DNA of 15,928 nucleotides from Hyphomonadaceae bacterium UBA2389 (GTDB lineage Bacteria > Pseudomonadota > Alphaproteobacteria > Caulobacterales > Aquidulcibacteraceae). The notes beneath the pieces are model-generated. The model was not told the DNA's origin. It saw only the letters and a list, made by a program, of their open reading frames with translations, and made no database searches. Shown piece by piece: positions 7,945-14,260 of this stretch (its first letter is position 1; every line of letters starts with the position of its first letter). A program made the position numbers and the translations under genes. The stretch covers positions 64,099-80,026 of the forward strand of contig DDSN01000012.1 of assembly GCA_002343395.1 (NCBI GenBank). The letters run 5' to 3'.

Positions 7945-8934
7945 ATGATTTGGCTTCAATGGCTGGGTGCGGCGCTGCTTGCGCTCGTGGTGATCTATTT
8001 CATTTGGAAATTCTATTCCACGCGTGCCGACTTCACGTTCATGACCCACAACGATCAGGGCTTTAAACGCGCCCTGAAGGGGCGTGGGTTCATCATTGAT
8101 CCGGAGGAGTTCATCGTCAAAGGCGCTACGGCGCCGACACTGGAGTTTGTCGCGCTCGATCCCGCGACGGGCAATCGCAAGATGGTGCCGCTGCTCAACC
8201 AACGATCGGGCGCGGTGAATCTGCGCCCGCAATATTGCGTGCCGCTGCCGTTCACCGCGATCACGGCGGACAATCACACGCTGGTTGTCGAGGCGCGGGT
8301 TCAGTTCAGCATCAATCGCAGCAAGATGTTTTTTGTCTACCACGTGCAGGATTTCGGCCTCGCGCTGGAAACCCGCCTTCAAAGCGCGGTGCGCGCGGAA
8401 GTCGGCAAACGTCAAGACCAGGAGCTGCGCGCCAATCTTCATGAGGTTGAAGAACAGGCGATCAAGCGGCTGCGGCAAGCCGAGGAAGACGGGGACGAAG
8501 CGCACGAGGCGGGCATCGCGCTAGGCGTCAACTTCCACACCATGAGCTTTACCTACACCGCCGCGGATGAGTTCGCGGCGCAAGGCGGCGTGGCGACGGG
8601 CCTTGGCGCGGTGTCCGCGTCGGGCGAGCAAGGCGCGCACTCCGCTGGCCAAGCGCCAGCTGCTGGACGTGCGCTCACCCGCGCGGGCGCTCTTAGTTTA
8701 CGGCCTCAGCAGCTTGACCAGTTCGCTGACGTCTTCAGGCACCAGACCCCGGAATCGACGGCGGCGATGCTGGCGGTATTGGAAATGCAAACACGCCAAA
8801 ACATCGCCGAGGCGCTGGCGGCGTCGGGCCAGCTGATCGTCGTGACGCCGCAGGAACTCGGGTTGGCCGGCGCTACGGTCCAAGGCCAGATACTGGCGCG
8901 CGTGACGGGCCAAGGCGCGGGCGGTCCTGGCTGA
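7945..8934 (+). CDS. SPFH/band-7 domain membrane protein
   Basis: A 329-residue protein with an N-terminal membrane anchor (about residues 3-22) followed by an SPFH/band-7 (prohibitin/stomatin-like) domain at about 40-205. The evidence is the beta pattern LPFTAITADNHTLVVEARVQFSI and the helix FGLALETRLQSAVRAEVGKRQDQELRANLHEVEEQAIKRL typical of the family. After this comes an Ala/Gly-rich low-complexity linker (about 212-250) and a C-terminal helical part (251-300) ending in a Gly-rich tail. SPFH proteins assemble membrane-bound rings or microdomain scaffolds and often work with a small membrane partner; the glycine-rich protein encoded 89 nt downstream is a candidate. It is not a canonical HflK/HflC or a NfeD-linked flotillin. 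The purine-rich region before the ATG is a G-quadruplex motif. Confidence 0.82.
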   Translation: MIWLQWLGAALLALVVIYFIWKFYSTRADFTFMTHNDQGFKRALKGRGFIIDPEEFIVKGATAPTLEFVALDPATGNRKMVPLLNQRSGAVNLRPQYCVPLPFTAITADNHTLVVEARVQFSINRSKMFFVYHVQDFGLALETRLQSAVRAEVGKRQDQELRANLHEVEEQAIKRLRQAEEDGDEAHEAGIALGVNFHTMSFTYTAADEFAAQGGVATGLGAVSASGEQGAHSAGQAPAAGRALTRAGALSLRPQQLDQFADVFRHQTPESTAAMLAVLEMQTRQNIAEALAASGQLIVVTPQELGLAGATVQGQILARVTGQGAGGPG

Positions 8935-8982
8935 ACTGCGGGCGCCGACTTGCGGAGAAGGCCGGGCTCCTGCCAAGAGGGA

Positions 8983-9004
8983 CGCGCGGCGCGCGCGCCG
9001 CGCG
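8983..9004. repeat. perfect 22-bp palindrome made only of C and G
   Basis: Positions 8983-9004, in the 88-nt gap between the SPFH gene and the next small gene, equal their own reverse complement over all 22 bases. The RNA could form a 9-bp stem with a CGCG loop. No T-run follows, so it is not a standard intrinsic terminator. It could instead block exonucleases, cause pausing, bind a dimeric protein or adopt Z-DNA. Confidence 0.75.
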
Positions 9005-9022
9005 GGGGACTGGTAGCGACCT

Positions 9023-9286
9023 ATGAAGCTTGTGCTGATCATCGCGGCGTTCGTGGGGATGGTCGTCCTCTGCGTAACGGGCTGGAACTATGGCGGCGCG
9101 GGGGGCTTGATCGGCGGCGCCATGGGCTTCGTGTTGCGATTGGGCGGCCGCGGCCTGGACTGGGGTGAGCGGCTGGGAAACGCCTATGTGGGCGCTCTCA
9201 TGGGCATGCCGGTGGGGCTCATGATCGGCGGCGCCTTCACGCTTGGCGTCCCCTACCTTCTCACGGCGATCAATAACGGCGCTTGA
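9023..9286 (+). CDS. small glycine-rich membrane protein, unknown function
   Basis: An 87-residue protein with three hydrophobic stretches (about 3-20, 25-40 and 55-83) and regularly spaced glycines (GGAGGLIGGAMGF, GALMGMPVGLMIGGAFTLGV), like a glycine-zipper membrane protein. The ATG at 9023 is the first possible start because an in-frame TAG lies at 9014-9016. The Shine-Dalgarno signal is poor: GGGGGA at 9004-9009 is 13 nt away. Its position after the SPFH gene suggests a functional pair, though only from gene order. I do not recognise a named family. Confidence 0.78.
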   Translation: MKLVLIIAAFVGMVVLCVTGWNYGGAGGLIGGAMGFVLRLGGRGLDWGERLGNAYVGALMGMPVGLMIGGAFTLGVPYLLTAINNGA

Positions 9287-9360
9287 GCCGAACAATCGCC
9301 GCACTCGCGACCAACTCACATTCCAAATTTTTCGCATATCCGTTGTGCGGGAGCTTAAGC

Positions 9361-9870
9361 ATGCGCGTCGTCGCCGCCGTTCTCGCTCTGTTGGTTGTTG
9401 CGTCCTTACAAGCTTTTGCGCAAGTCAAAGACCGGCCGAGCACGGCATCGCAGATCGATTACCAAGGGTTTCGCGGTCTCGCCGCCGAAGTTGAGCCGCT
9501 GCGCGCCGCGCGGCTGGTCACCCTCGCGGACTTTCAGCGCATGGCGCGGGAGCCGGCCACGATCATTCTGGATGCGCGGTCAGCCGACGCATTCGCCGAA
9601 GGACACATCGCGGGCGCGATCAATCTGCCGTTCACCGATTTCACAGATGCCAGCCTTCGCGAGGCGTTGGGCGATCCCGATGTTCGCATCTTGATTTACT
9701 GCAACAACAACTTTTCCAACAACGCGCGTCCCGTCGTGTTGAAACGTGTCGAGCTGGCGCTCAACATTCAAACGTTCATCAACTTGCACGGTTATGGCTA
9801 TCGCAATGTCTATGAGCTCGGCGATGTCGTGGATTTCAACGATCCCGCCGTGCGCTGGGTTCGCGGCTAA
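9361..9870 (+). CDS. exported rhodanese-like domain protein
   Basis: A 169-residue protein with a signal peptide MRVVAAVLALLVVASLQAFA cleaved before QVKD, so it acts in the periplasm. The rhodanese fold is shown by LVTLADFQRM, TIILDARSADAFAEGHIAGAINLPFTDFT (68-95) and LIYCNNNFSNNAR (111-123), with Cys114 at the active-site position. Classical rhodaneses have a compact six-residue loop starting with Cys and ending in Arg or Lys; here the Asn-rich loop looks longer. The INLHGYGYRNVYELGDVVD segment (140-158) is a C-terminal element I associate with this subfamily. GGGAG at 9350-9354 supports the ATG at 9361; a TTG at 9283 would lack a good signal peptide. The substrate is unknown; sulfur or persulfide transfer is inferred from the Cys. 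Confidence 0.86.
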   Translation: MRVVAAVLALLVVASLQAFAQVKDRPSTASQIDYQGFRGLAAEVEPLRAARLVTLADFQRMAREPATIILDARSADAFAEGHIAGAINLPFTDFTDASLREALGDPDVRILIYCNNNFSNNARPVVLKRVELALNIQTFINLHGYGYRNVYELGDVVDFNDPAVRWVRG

Positions 9871-9928
9871 GGACTGGCGTCCCGCGCAAAACTCGGTTTA
9901 GTGCGCCTGCATGGAAGCGGAGGGCGCG

Positions 9929-10429
9929 ATGCGCAGACGTGAGATGTTCCTAGGGCTCGGCTTGGTCGCGCTTGGCGCCTGCCAACGCGAGCCCACCCAG
10001 ACGCCGAACGGTGAAGCGCCGGCGGCGGCCAACTTCCCAGACCCCGCCGAAACAATCGCGCCGCTTTATGACCGCTATCGCAGCGATCCCGCCGTCACGA
10101 CCTTTCCAGCCTTGATCGACCAAGCGCCGTGGAGTGCGGACTTGCGTTCCAAGCTGGAAGCTATGATGGCGCGGTCACAGACGGCGGAAGCGCCCATCCT
10201 CGATTTCGACCCGTTCGTGAACGCCCAGGACTGGCGGATATCGTCCGTCGCTGTAGCGACCGAGGGCGTAGTGGCCGAGAGCCACGCGTCGGTGCGCGCG
10301 CGCTTTGTCAATGGCTCGACCTCTGATGAGGTGGTGTACGATTTGATTTGGGAAGGCGGCGCATGGCGTGTCGACAATATCCGCCATTCAGGGTGGGATT
10401 TGCGCCAGATCGTCGGCCAGGGCGCTTGA
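9929..10429 (+). CDS. lipoprotein, DUF3828-like
   Basis: A 166-residue protein starting MRRREMFLGLGLVALGAC, a type II signal peptide with lipobox LGAC; Cys18 would carry the lipid. GGAGGG at 9919-9924 sits 4-5 nt before the ATG at 9929, which is preferred over the ATG at 9911. The mature part has ETIAPLYDRY, then DFDPFVNAQDWRISSV and a C-terminal beta-rich section ending DEVVYDLIWEGGAWRVDNIRHSGWDLRQIV. This resembles DUF3828 and related NTF2-like exported proteins, where the W-R-VDNI ending is common. The family call comes from the pattern only. No enzyme activity is indicated. A strong hairpin terminator follows the stop. Confidence 0.83.
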   Translation: MRRREMFLGLGLVALGACQREPTQTPNGEAPAAANFPDPAETIAPLYDRYRSDPAVTTFPALIDQAPWSADLRSKLEAMMARSQTAEAPILDFDPFVNAQDWRISSVAVATEGVVAESHASVRARFVNGSTSDEVVYDLIWEGGAWRVDNIRHSGWDLRQIVGQGA

Positions 10430-10436
10430 ACGCAAA

Positions 10437-10461
10437 CGGGCGGCGTTGATCACGCCGCCCG
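10437..10461. terminator. hairpin terminator between convergent genes
   Basis: A perfect 10-bp stem (left arm 10437-10446, right arm 10452-10461) with a 5-nt loop TGATC begins 7 nt after the lipoprotein stop, followed on the plus strand by CTCGTCTTTCAC, a modest T-rich tail. On the minus strand the stem is followed by TTTGCG. It lies between convergent genes and probably serves both. Confidence 0.75.
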
Positions 10462-10486
10462 CTCGTCTTTCACAATTGAGTTTTGC

Positions 10487-10867
10487 CTACTCGGCGAAAA
10501 CCCGCACGGTCGCCGTGCGGCGACGGAAGCTGGTTTCCTCGTACAACATCGAGATCGTGGTGATGTTGCGATCATCGCCATTGAGGTCGATTACGCGGGT
10601 GCATTGTCCGGCGCCGATGCGTTGGCGGACGCTGACGTCCTGATGTCCGCCGTTCGCGTAGCGAACATCGAGATCATAGAAATGGACTGGATTGCGATAC
10701 ACGCAAAGCTTGATGCGTTCGAATTGGCGTGGGCCCTCGACGACGATGGTGTCGCGATCAGTGTGGTCGCGCACTTCACGAACGCCGATTTGTGTCCAAG
10801 CGGCGGCTGGTGTGGCGCACGCCGCCAGAGCCAAAAACGCGCCTGCGAAAACTGCCTTCATTGTCAT
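10487..10867 (-). CDS. exported small protein, DUF2541-like
   Basis: A 126-residue protein with an N-terminal signal (MTMKAVFAGAFLALAACATPAAA then WTQIG). It has both a possible lipobox (LAAC, Cys17) and a possible signal peptidase I site after AAA at 23, so the anchoring is uncertain. The mature part is beta-rich: RDTIVVEGPRQFERIKLCVYRNPVHFYDLDVRYANGG and GAGQCTRVIDLNGDDRNITTISMLYE, which recalls DUF2541 (E. coli YaaI-like) proteins. Two Cys in the mature part (about 55 and 89) could pair. GGGAGG, 5 nt before the ATG at 10867 on the minus strand, gives a clear start. It lies 86 nt downstream of the TPR gene in the same direction. The function is unknown. Confidence 0.8.
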   Translation of the reverse strand: MTMKAVFAGAFLALAACATPAAAWTQIGVREVRDHTDRDTIVVEGPRQFERIKLCVYRNPVHFYDLDVRYANGGHQDVSVRQRIGAGQCTRVIDLNGDDRNITTISMLYEETSFRRRTATVRVFAE

Positions 10868-10953
10868 TGTCGCCTCCCGAGCGATTTGCTTCCCTCAGCA
10901 AGTCTAACGGCCCTGTAGGAATTGTCCGTCGCGGGGACGAAAGAATTTTTGCG

Positions 10954-11640
10954 CTATTGCTCGCTTACCGGTTCCCCGGTGCGACGGCTTTCGCGCACAT
11001 GTCCCAAAATCAGATAGTTATCGACATTCGCCGGCTCGATCTGGGCGGCCGCGAGCGCATCGGCCTCGGCGAGATCGTACGCGCGCTGGTGCATGCGGGC
11101 CGATGCACGCAACCGCAAGGCGAGGGCGTTGTCGCGGCGGATATCGATGGAACGGGACAGGTCCTCCTCGGCGTTTCGCCAATCCTGTTCCATGGCGTAG
11201 GCGCGGGCACGGTCAATCAGCAGGTCGGGCAGCTGTGCTGGATCGCTTTCCATGACAGCGATGGCCCGGGTGAAGGCGCTGCGGCCGCGGGCTGGGTCGC
11301 GCGCAAGCAGCCAGGCATTGCCCGCCTGGCTGAAAAGCTCAGCCTGGAGGGCGGTTTCGGCTGGGTTTACAGCGCTGCCAAGGGATTCAAGGCGCCGCGC
11401 GCCCTCATCGGCGCGGTTCTGGGCGATCAGCGCCATCGCCGCGCACCGGTAGGCGCTCAGGGATTGGCCCTCGCTCGCCCAAGACATGGCGTCTTCGTAT
11501 GCGCGCGCGGCGTCTTCATCGATGGACGCGACGCATTGGGCGAAGCGTTGAGCGTTAATCGCAGCGGCGCCGCCGGAGGTTGGCGCGCCGGACTGAAGCA
11601 CAGCGATCGGCAAGAGCAGCGCGGCAAGGGTCGTGAGCAT
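10954..11640 (-). CDS. exported TPR-repeat protein
   Basis: A 228-residue protein starting MLTTLAALLLPIAVLQSGAP, a signal peptide or N-terminal anchor. It carries several degenerate TPR units: SLSAYRCAAMALIAQNRADEGARRLESLG (61-88), ALQAELFSQAGNAWLLARDPARGRSAFTRAIAVM (97-130), and the clearest at about 138-205 (DLLIDRARAYAMEQDWRNAEEDLSRSIDIRRDNALALRLRASARMHQRAYDLAEADALAAAQIEP). TPRs make protein contacts, probably in the periplasm. The ATG at 11640 is preferred over 11682 because GGGGAGA precedes it by about 9 nt and it begins with the hydrophobic segment. It is divergent from the GT4 gene across a gap of about 200 nt. The partner is unknown. Confidence 0.85.
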   Translation of the reverse strand: MLTTLAALLLPIAVLQSGAPTSGGAAAINAQRFAQCVASIDEDAARAYEDAMSWASEGQSLSAYRCAAMALIAQNRADEGARRLESLGSAVNPAETALQAELFSQAGNAWLLARDPARGRSAFTRAIAVMESDPAQLPDLLIDRARAYAMEQDWRNAEEDLSRSIDIRRDNALALRLRASARMHQRAYDLAEADALAAAQIEPANVDNYLILGHVRESRRTGEPVSEQ

Positions 11641-11686
11641 GATGAACGGTCTCCCCGCGTCGTCCCCGACCGACGCCGTCAAAAGC

Positions 11687-11724
11687 GATGCCCCAAGCGA
11701 GGCTGAAATCCAAGCCTCGGCATC
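11687..11724. repeat. bulged inverted repeat in a divergent intergenic region
   Basis: A 7-bp stem (11698-11704 with 11713-11719, 8-nt loop) is extended by a 5-bp outer stem (GATGC at 11687-11691 with GCATC at 11720-11724) after a 6-nt one-sided bulge. It lies about 50 nt upstream of the TPR gene start and 120 nt upstream of the GT4 gene. It could be a 5' UTR hairpin of the TPR mRNA or a protein-binding site. The rest of this gap of about 200 nt holds nothing I can call. Confidence 0.4.
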
Positions 11725-11844
11725 AGGTCCGGTGCGTCTAGGCGCCGTCGTTTCAGTTTCGGCCTCGACATTGGCCCAAAGCTTGCGTCTCAGGGACGCT
11801 GTTTGCGCCTTCGGTTTTTCCGTCGTTAACCACTTTTCGGGTCC

Positions 11845-13089
11845 ATGTCGGCAAAACCGTTGTCAAACACATGCTTAGCGGAAATGAGCCTCCGCGTCGC
11901 CGGAACCGAAGCATTGCAAGAAGGTCACATCCTATCAGTTCTGCAGGTGACACCTGAGCTTAACGCTGGCGGCGTTGAGCGGACCACGCTTGAAGTAGCC
12001 GAAGCGATCAGCCGCGCCGGGGGGCTCGCTTTGATCGCTAGCGCCGGCGGCCGCCTCGAGCCAAATCTCGAGGCGGCCGGCGGCGAATTGGTCCGGTTGC
12101 CCGCGCACAGCAAGAACCCGCTGACCGTTTTCGCCAATGCGCTGCGCATGGCGTCCATCGTGAAACGACGCGGCGTTCAGATCGTGCATGCGCGGTCACG
12201 CGCACCGGCCTGGAGCGCGCTGCTCGCGGCGCGCTTGGCGGGTGTTCCGTTCGTCACGACTTTCCATGGGGTCTACAACGCCAAATCAGGGCTCAAGCGG
12301 TTCTACAATTCGGTCATGGCGCGCGGCGACATCGTAATCGCCAACTCAGAGTACACGCGCGAGCATGTGCTTCGCCACTATGATGTCAGCCCCGATCGGG
12401 TAATCGCTATCCCGCGCGGCGTGGACATCGAGGTCTTTGACCGCGCTAAGATTCAAGAGCCAGAAATCGCGGCGCTGCGCACCGCCTGGGGTTTGGCCCT
12501 CGATGACGCGCGCTGCGTCGTGATCGCGCCAGCGCGACTGACCCGTTGGAAAGGTCACCGCGTGCTCATCGACGCGATCAAACAGATCGAGACCCGCCGC
12601 CCAGGCGGTTTGAGGGTGATCATCGCGGGCGACGCGCAGGGGCGGCGTGCATACGTGGATGAACTCAAGGCCGCCATTCGCGCTTCAGGACTGCAAGACG
12701 TCGTGGCGATCGTCGGTCACATCGGTCATATGGCGGCGGCGTTCGCGGCGTCGGACATCGCGGTTTTTCCCGTCATTGAACCAGAAGCTTTCGGGCGTGG
12801 CGCGGTCGAGGCGCAAGCCATGGGCTTGCCGGTTATTGCGTCTGGACTAGGCGGCTACACCGAAACGATCGTCGAGGAGGAAACTGGATTTCTGGTTCCA
12901 CCCGGCAACGCGGACGCTCTGGCGGTCGCAATCGAGCGCGCGATCGACGTGGGGCGCGATGCGCGCGCGGCGATGGGGCGCAAGGGCAGTGAACGCGCGC
13001 GCGCGCTTTACGCCACATCCGCGCTGCAATCGGCCACATTGGCGGTGTACCTGCGTCTCGTTCGTCAGCGTCGCGGCGCAAAGTTGTGA
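11845..13089 (+). CDS. glycosyltransferase family 4 (GT-B), probable surface polysaccharide/LPS core synthesis
   Basis: A 414-residue retaining glycosyltransferase. The N-terminal acceptor domain has VTPELNAGGVERTTLEVAEAI (36-56) and VHARSRAPAWSALLAARLAGVPFVTTFHGVY (114-144); the IPRGVDIEVF segment (189-198) marks the domain junction. The donor domain has VIAPARLTRWKGHRVLIDAI (226-245) with Arg231 and Lys236, and the EX7E motif EPEAFGRGAVEAQAMGLPVIAS with Glu314 and Glu322. These are standard GT4 features for a nucleotide-sugar donor at the inner leaflet. The start is uncertain: ATGs at 11845 and 11884 both lack a good Shine-Dalgarno sequence. The GT9 gene follows 52 nt downstream, so the pair probably builds one glycan. 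The sugar and acceptor cannot be deduced. Confidence 0.92.
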   Translation: MSAKPLSNTCLAEMSLRVAGTEALQEGHILSVLQVTPELNAGGVERTTLEVAEAISRAGGLALIASAGGRLEPNLEAAGGELVRLPAHSKNPLTVFANALRMASIVKRRGVQIVHARSRAPAWSALLAARLAGVPFVTTFHGVYNAKSGLKRFYNSVMARGDIVIANSEYTREHVLRHYDVSPDRVIAIPRGVDIEVFDRAKIQEPEIAALRTAWGLALDDARCVVIAPARLTRWKGHRVLIDAIKQIETRRPGGLRVIIAGDAQGRRAYVDELKAAIRASGLQDVVAIVGHIGHMAAAFAASDIAVFPVIEPEAFGRGAVEAQAMGLPVIASGLGGYTETIVEEETGFLVPPGNADALAVAIERAIDVGRDARAAMGRKGSERARALYATSALQSATLAVYLRLVRQRRGAKL

Positions 13090-13141
13090 ATCGTTACAGT
13101 TAGACAGTTTTCGAAGCGACCGATTCGGAGGACAATGCGGA

Positions 13142-14161
13142 ATGGTGTGGCGCAAGCAGAGCGCGGTTGCTGATAACGAAACGAACGCGCCAAAGCGCGT
13201 GCTCGTGATTCAACTCGGCGGCCTTGCCGAGTTCGCTTACGCGCTCGCAGCCGCCAAGTGCATCCGCGAAGCCCATGTGGGCGCGCGCATCACATTGCTC
13301 ACGACGGAAGTGACGCGCGAACTCGCCGAGAAGGCGCCATTTTTCGACACCGTTGAGGCTGATGGGAAGCCGAAGGAACCGCAAGCGATCACCAAGCTGA
13401 TCGCGCGCATCCGAGCCGCGAAGTACGACATGATCTACGACCTCGAAGGGTCTAATCGCACAAGCAACTATTTCCAGGGGTTGCGGCCTTGGCCGCCGAG
13501 TTGGTCTGGTCCAACCCAAGGCGCGAGCCATCCGTTCATCGATCCGGACCGGGCGCACCTGCATCCCTTGGATCGGTTGGAGCGGCAGTTGCGGTCCGCC
13601 GGCGTTGCTGTGAACGGCCCCCTGATGTCGGACTTGTCATGGGTACGCGGCATGCTGCGGGATCCGCCGCGGCTGCAGCCGGACTATTTCGGCATTCGCG
13701 GACCCTACATTGTCCTGACGCCCCGCGGGTCGAGTGCGGAACCCACCCGCCGCTGGCCGGAGGCGAAGTACATCGAGGTCGCCCGGCGCGCCGCACAGGC
13801 CGGCGTCACGCCGGTCATTCTTGGCGGCGAGACCGAACGTCCGGTCGGCGCCGCGGTCGCAAAGGCCGAACCCCGCGCCAAAAACCTGGTCATGCGCCCT
13901 GATGTCTTTCAGACCGTCACCCTGTTCGAGCGCGCTTCCTTCGTTGTCGGGGACGATGTGGACTTGATGCACCTGGCCGCCGCCGCCGGCGCCCCCTGCT
14001 TGGCGCTCCTGTCGGCCCTCCATCAGCCAGAACGGTCGGCGCCGCGCGGGCGGGGAGGGGTCATTCTCTTTACCGCCGCCGTGGTCGCGGATTTGCCCGT
14101 CGAGCAAGTTGAACGGCAATTGCGTAATTGCGGGATCATTGTTCGCGCCGCGACGGCTTGA
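13142..14161 (+). CDS. divergent glycosyltransferase family 9 (heptosyltransferase-like)
   Basis: A 339-residue GT-B protein with the GT9 layout: N-terminal VLVIQLGGLAEFAYALAAAKCIREAHVGARITLLT (20-54), YDMIYDLEGSNRTS, YIVLTPRGSSAEPTRRWPEAKYIEVARR (189-216), PVILGGETERP (224-233) and VVGDDVDLMHLAAAAGAPCLALLSA (268-292). Two key motifs are altered: the usual N-terminal GD is Ala-Glu (Glu30), and the usual G-N-D-T-G-P-M-H is G-D-D-V-D-L-M-H. Activity or donor may therefore differ from LPS heptosyltransferases. The frame is open back to 12959, but GGAGG at 13127-13131 is spaced 10 nt from the ATG at 13142, where homology begins. An out-of-frame ATG lies at 13135. It follows the GT4 gene and precedes infC. 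Confidence 0.87.
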   Translation: MVWRKQSAVADNETNAPKRVLVIQLGGLAEFAYALAAAKCIREAHVGARITLLTTEVTRELAEKAPFFDTVEADGKPKEPQAITKLIARIRAAKYDMIYDLEGSNRTSNYFQGLRPWPPSWSGPTQGASHPFIDPDRAHLHPLDRLERQLRSAGVAVNGPLMSDLSWVRGMLRDPPRLQPDYFGIRGPYIVLTPRGSSAEPTRRWPEAKYIEVARRAAQAGVTPVILGGETERPVGAAVAKAEPRAKNLVMRPDVFQTVTLFERASFVVGDDVDLMHLAAAAGAPCLALLSALHQPERSAPRGRGGVILFTAAVVADLPVEQVERQLRNCGIIVRAATA

Positions 14162-14186
14162 TGCCGGGGCGCGTCCAAGCGATATA
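14158..14186 (+). promoter_or_regulatory. candidate promoter for infC
   Basis: TTGATG (14158-14163) and GATATA (14181-14186) are separated by exactly 17 nt, a reasonable match to a housekeeping alphaproteobacterial promoter (TTGAC-like -35 and an AT-rich -10 followed by GGGG). The -35 overlaps the stop codon of the GT9 gene. A start of transcription near 14192-14195 would give a leader of about 65 nt. Judged by eye only. Confidence 0.45.
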
Positions 14187-14196
14187 GGGGCCTCCT

Positions 14197-14234
14197 GAGT
14201 CCGCGCTTTCTTGAGGCGCGGGCTCGGTGTTTTT
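14197..14234 (+). terminator. terminator-like hairpin in the infC leader (possible attenuator)
   Basis: A 10-bp stem (14197-14206 with 14216-14225, one G-U pair) has a 9-nt loop, part of which can pair further. It is followed by GGTG and five T at 14230-14234, the form of an intrinsic terminator. It would end GT9 read-through transcripts, but it also lies between the candidate infC promoter and the infC ribosome-binding site, so it may attenuate infC transcription. Confidence 0.6.
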
Positions 14235-14243
14235 CAACAACGA

Positions 14244-14260
14244 CAGGAGAAGGCCCGATA
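14244..14260 (+). promoter_or_regulatory. infC ribosome-binding site with AUA start codon
   Basis: CAGGAG at 14244-14249 is a good Shine-Dalgarno sequence. Eight nt after it lies ATA (14258-14260), in frame with infC. No ATG, GTG or TTG occurs in this frame between the GT9 stop (14159-14161) and a GTG at 14309. A rare AUU-type start is the known basis of IF-3 autocontrol in E. coli, so an AUA start fits. Confidence 0.75.

Noticed and set aside
10924..10945. Small stem followed by AATTTTT on the plus strand as a terminator
   Set aside because: The stem is only about 4 bp and no plus-strand gene ends there.
10729..11706. Long plus-strand ORF (325 codons) opposite the TPR and DUF2541-like genes
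   Set aside because: The minus-strand products have signal peptides, ribosome-binding sites and repeats; the plus-strand product shows no coherent fold and spans two genes and their gap.
11803..11845. Possible promoter (TTGCGC and GTTAAC) giving a nearly leaderless GT4 mRNA
   Set aside because: The -10 match is poor and the GT4 start codon itself is uncertain.
12994..13006. Run of alternating CG as possible Z-DNA or a simple repeat
   Set aside because: It encodes part of the GT4 C-terminal helix (RARAL) and is explained by codon choice in a GC-rich genome.
13122..13126. GANTC sites (here and at 14197-14201) as CcrM methylation control of GT9 and infC
   Set aside because: Sites this short occur by chance, and the presence of CcrM in this organism is not shown in the window.
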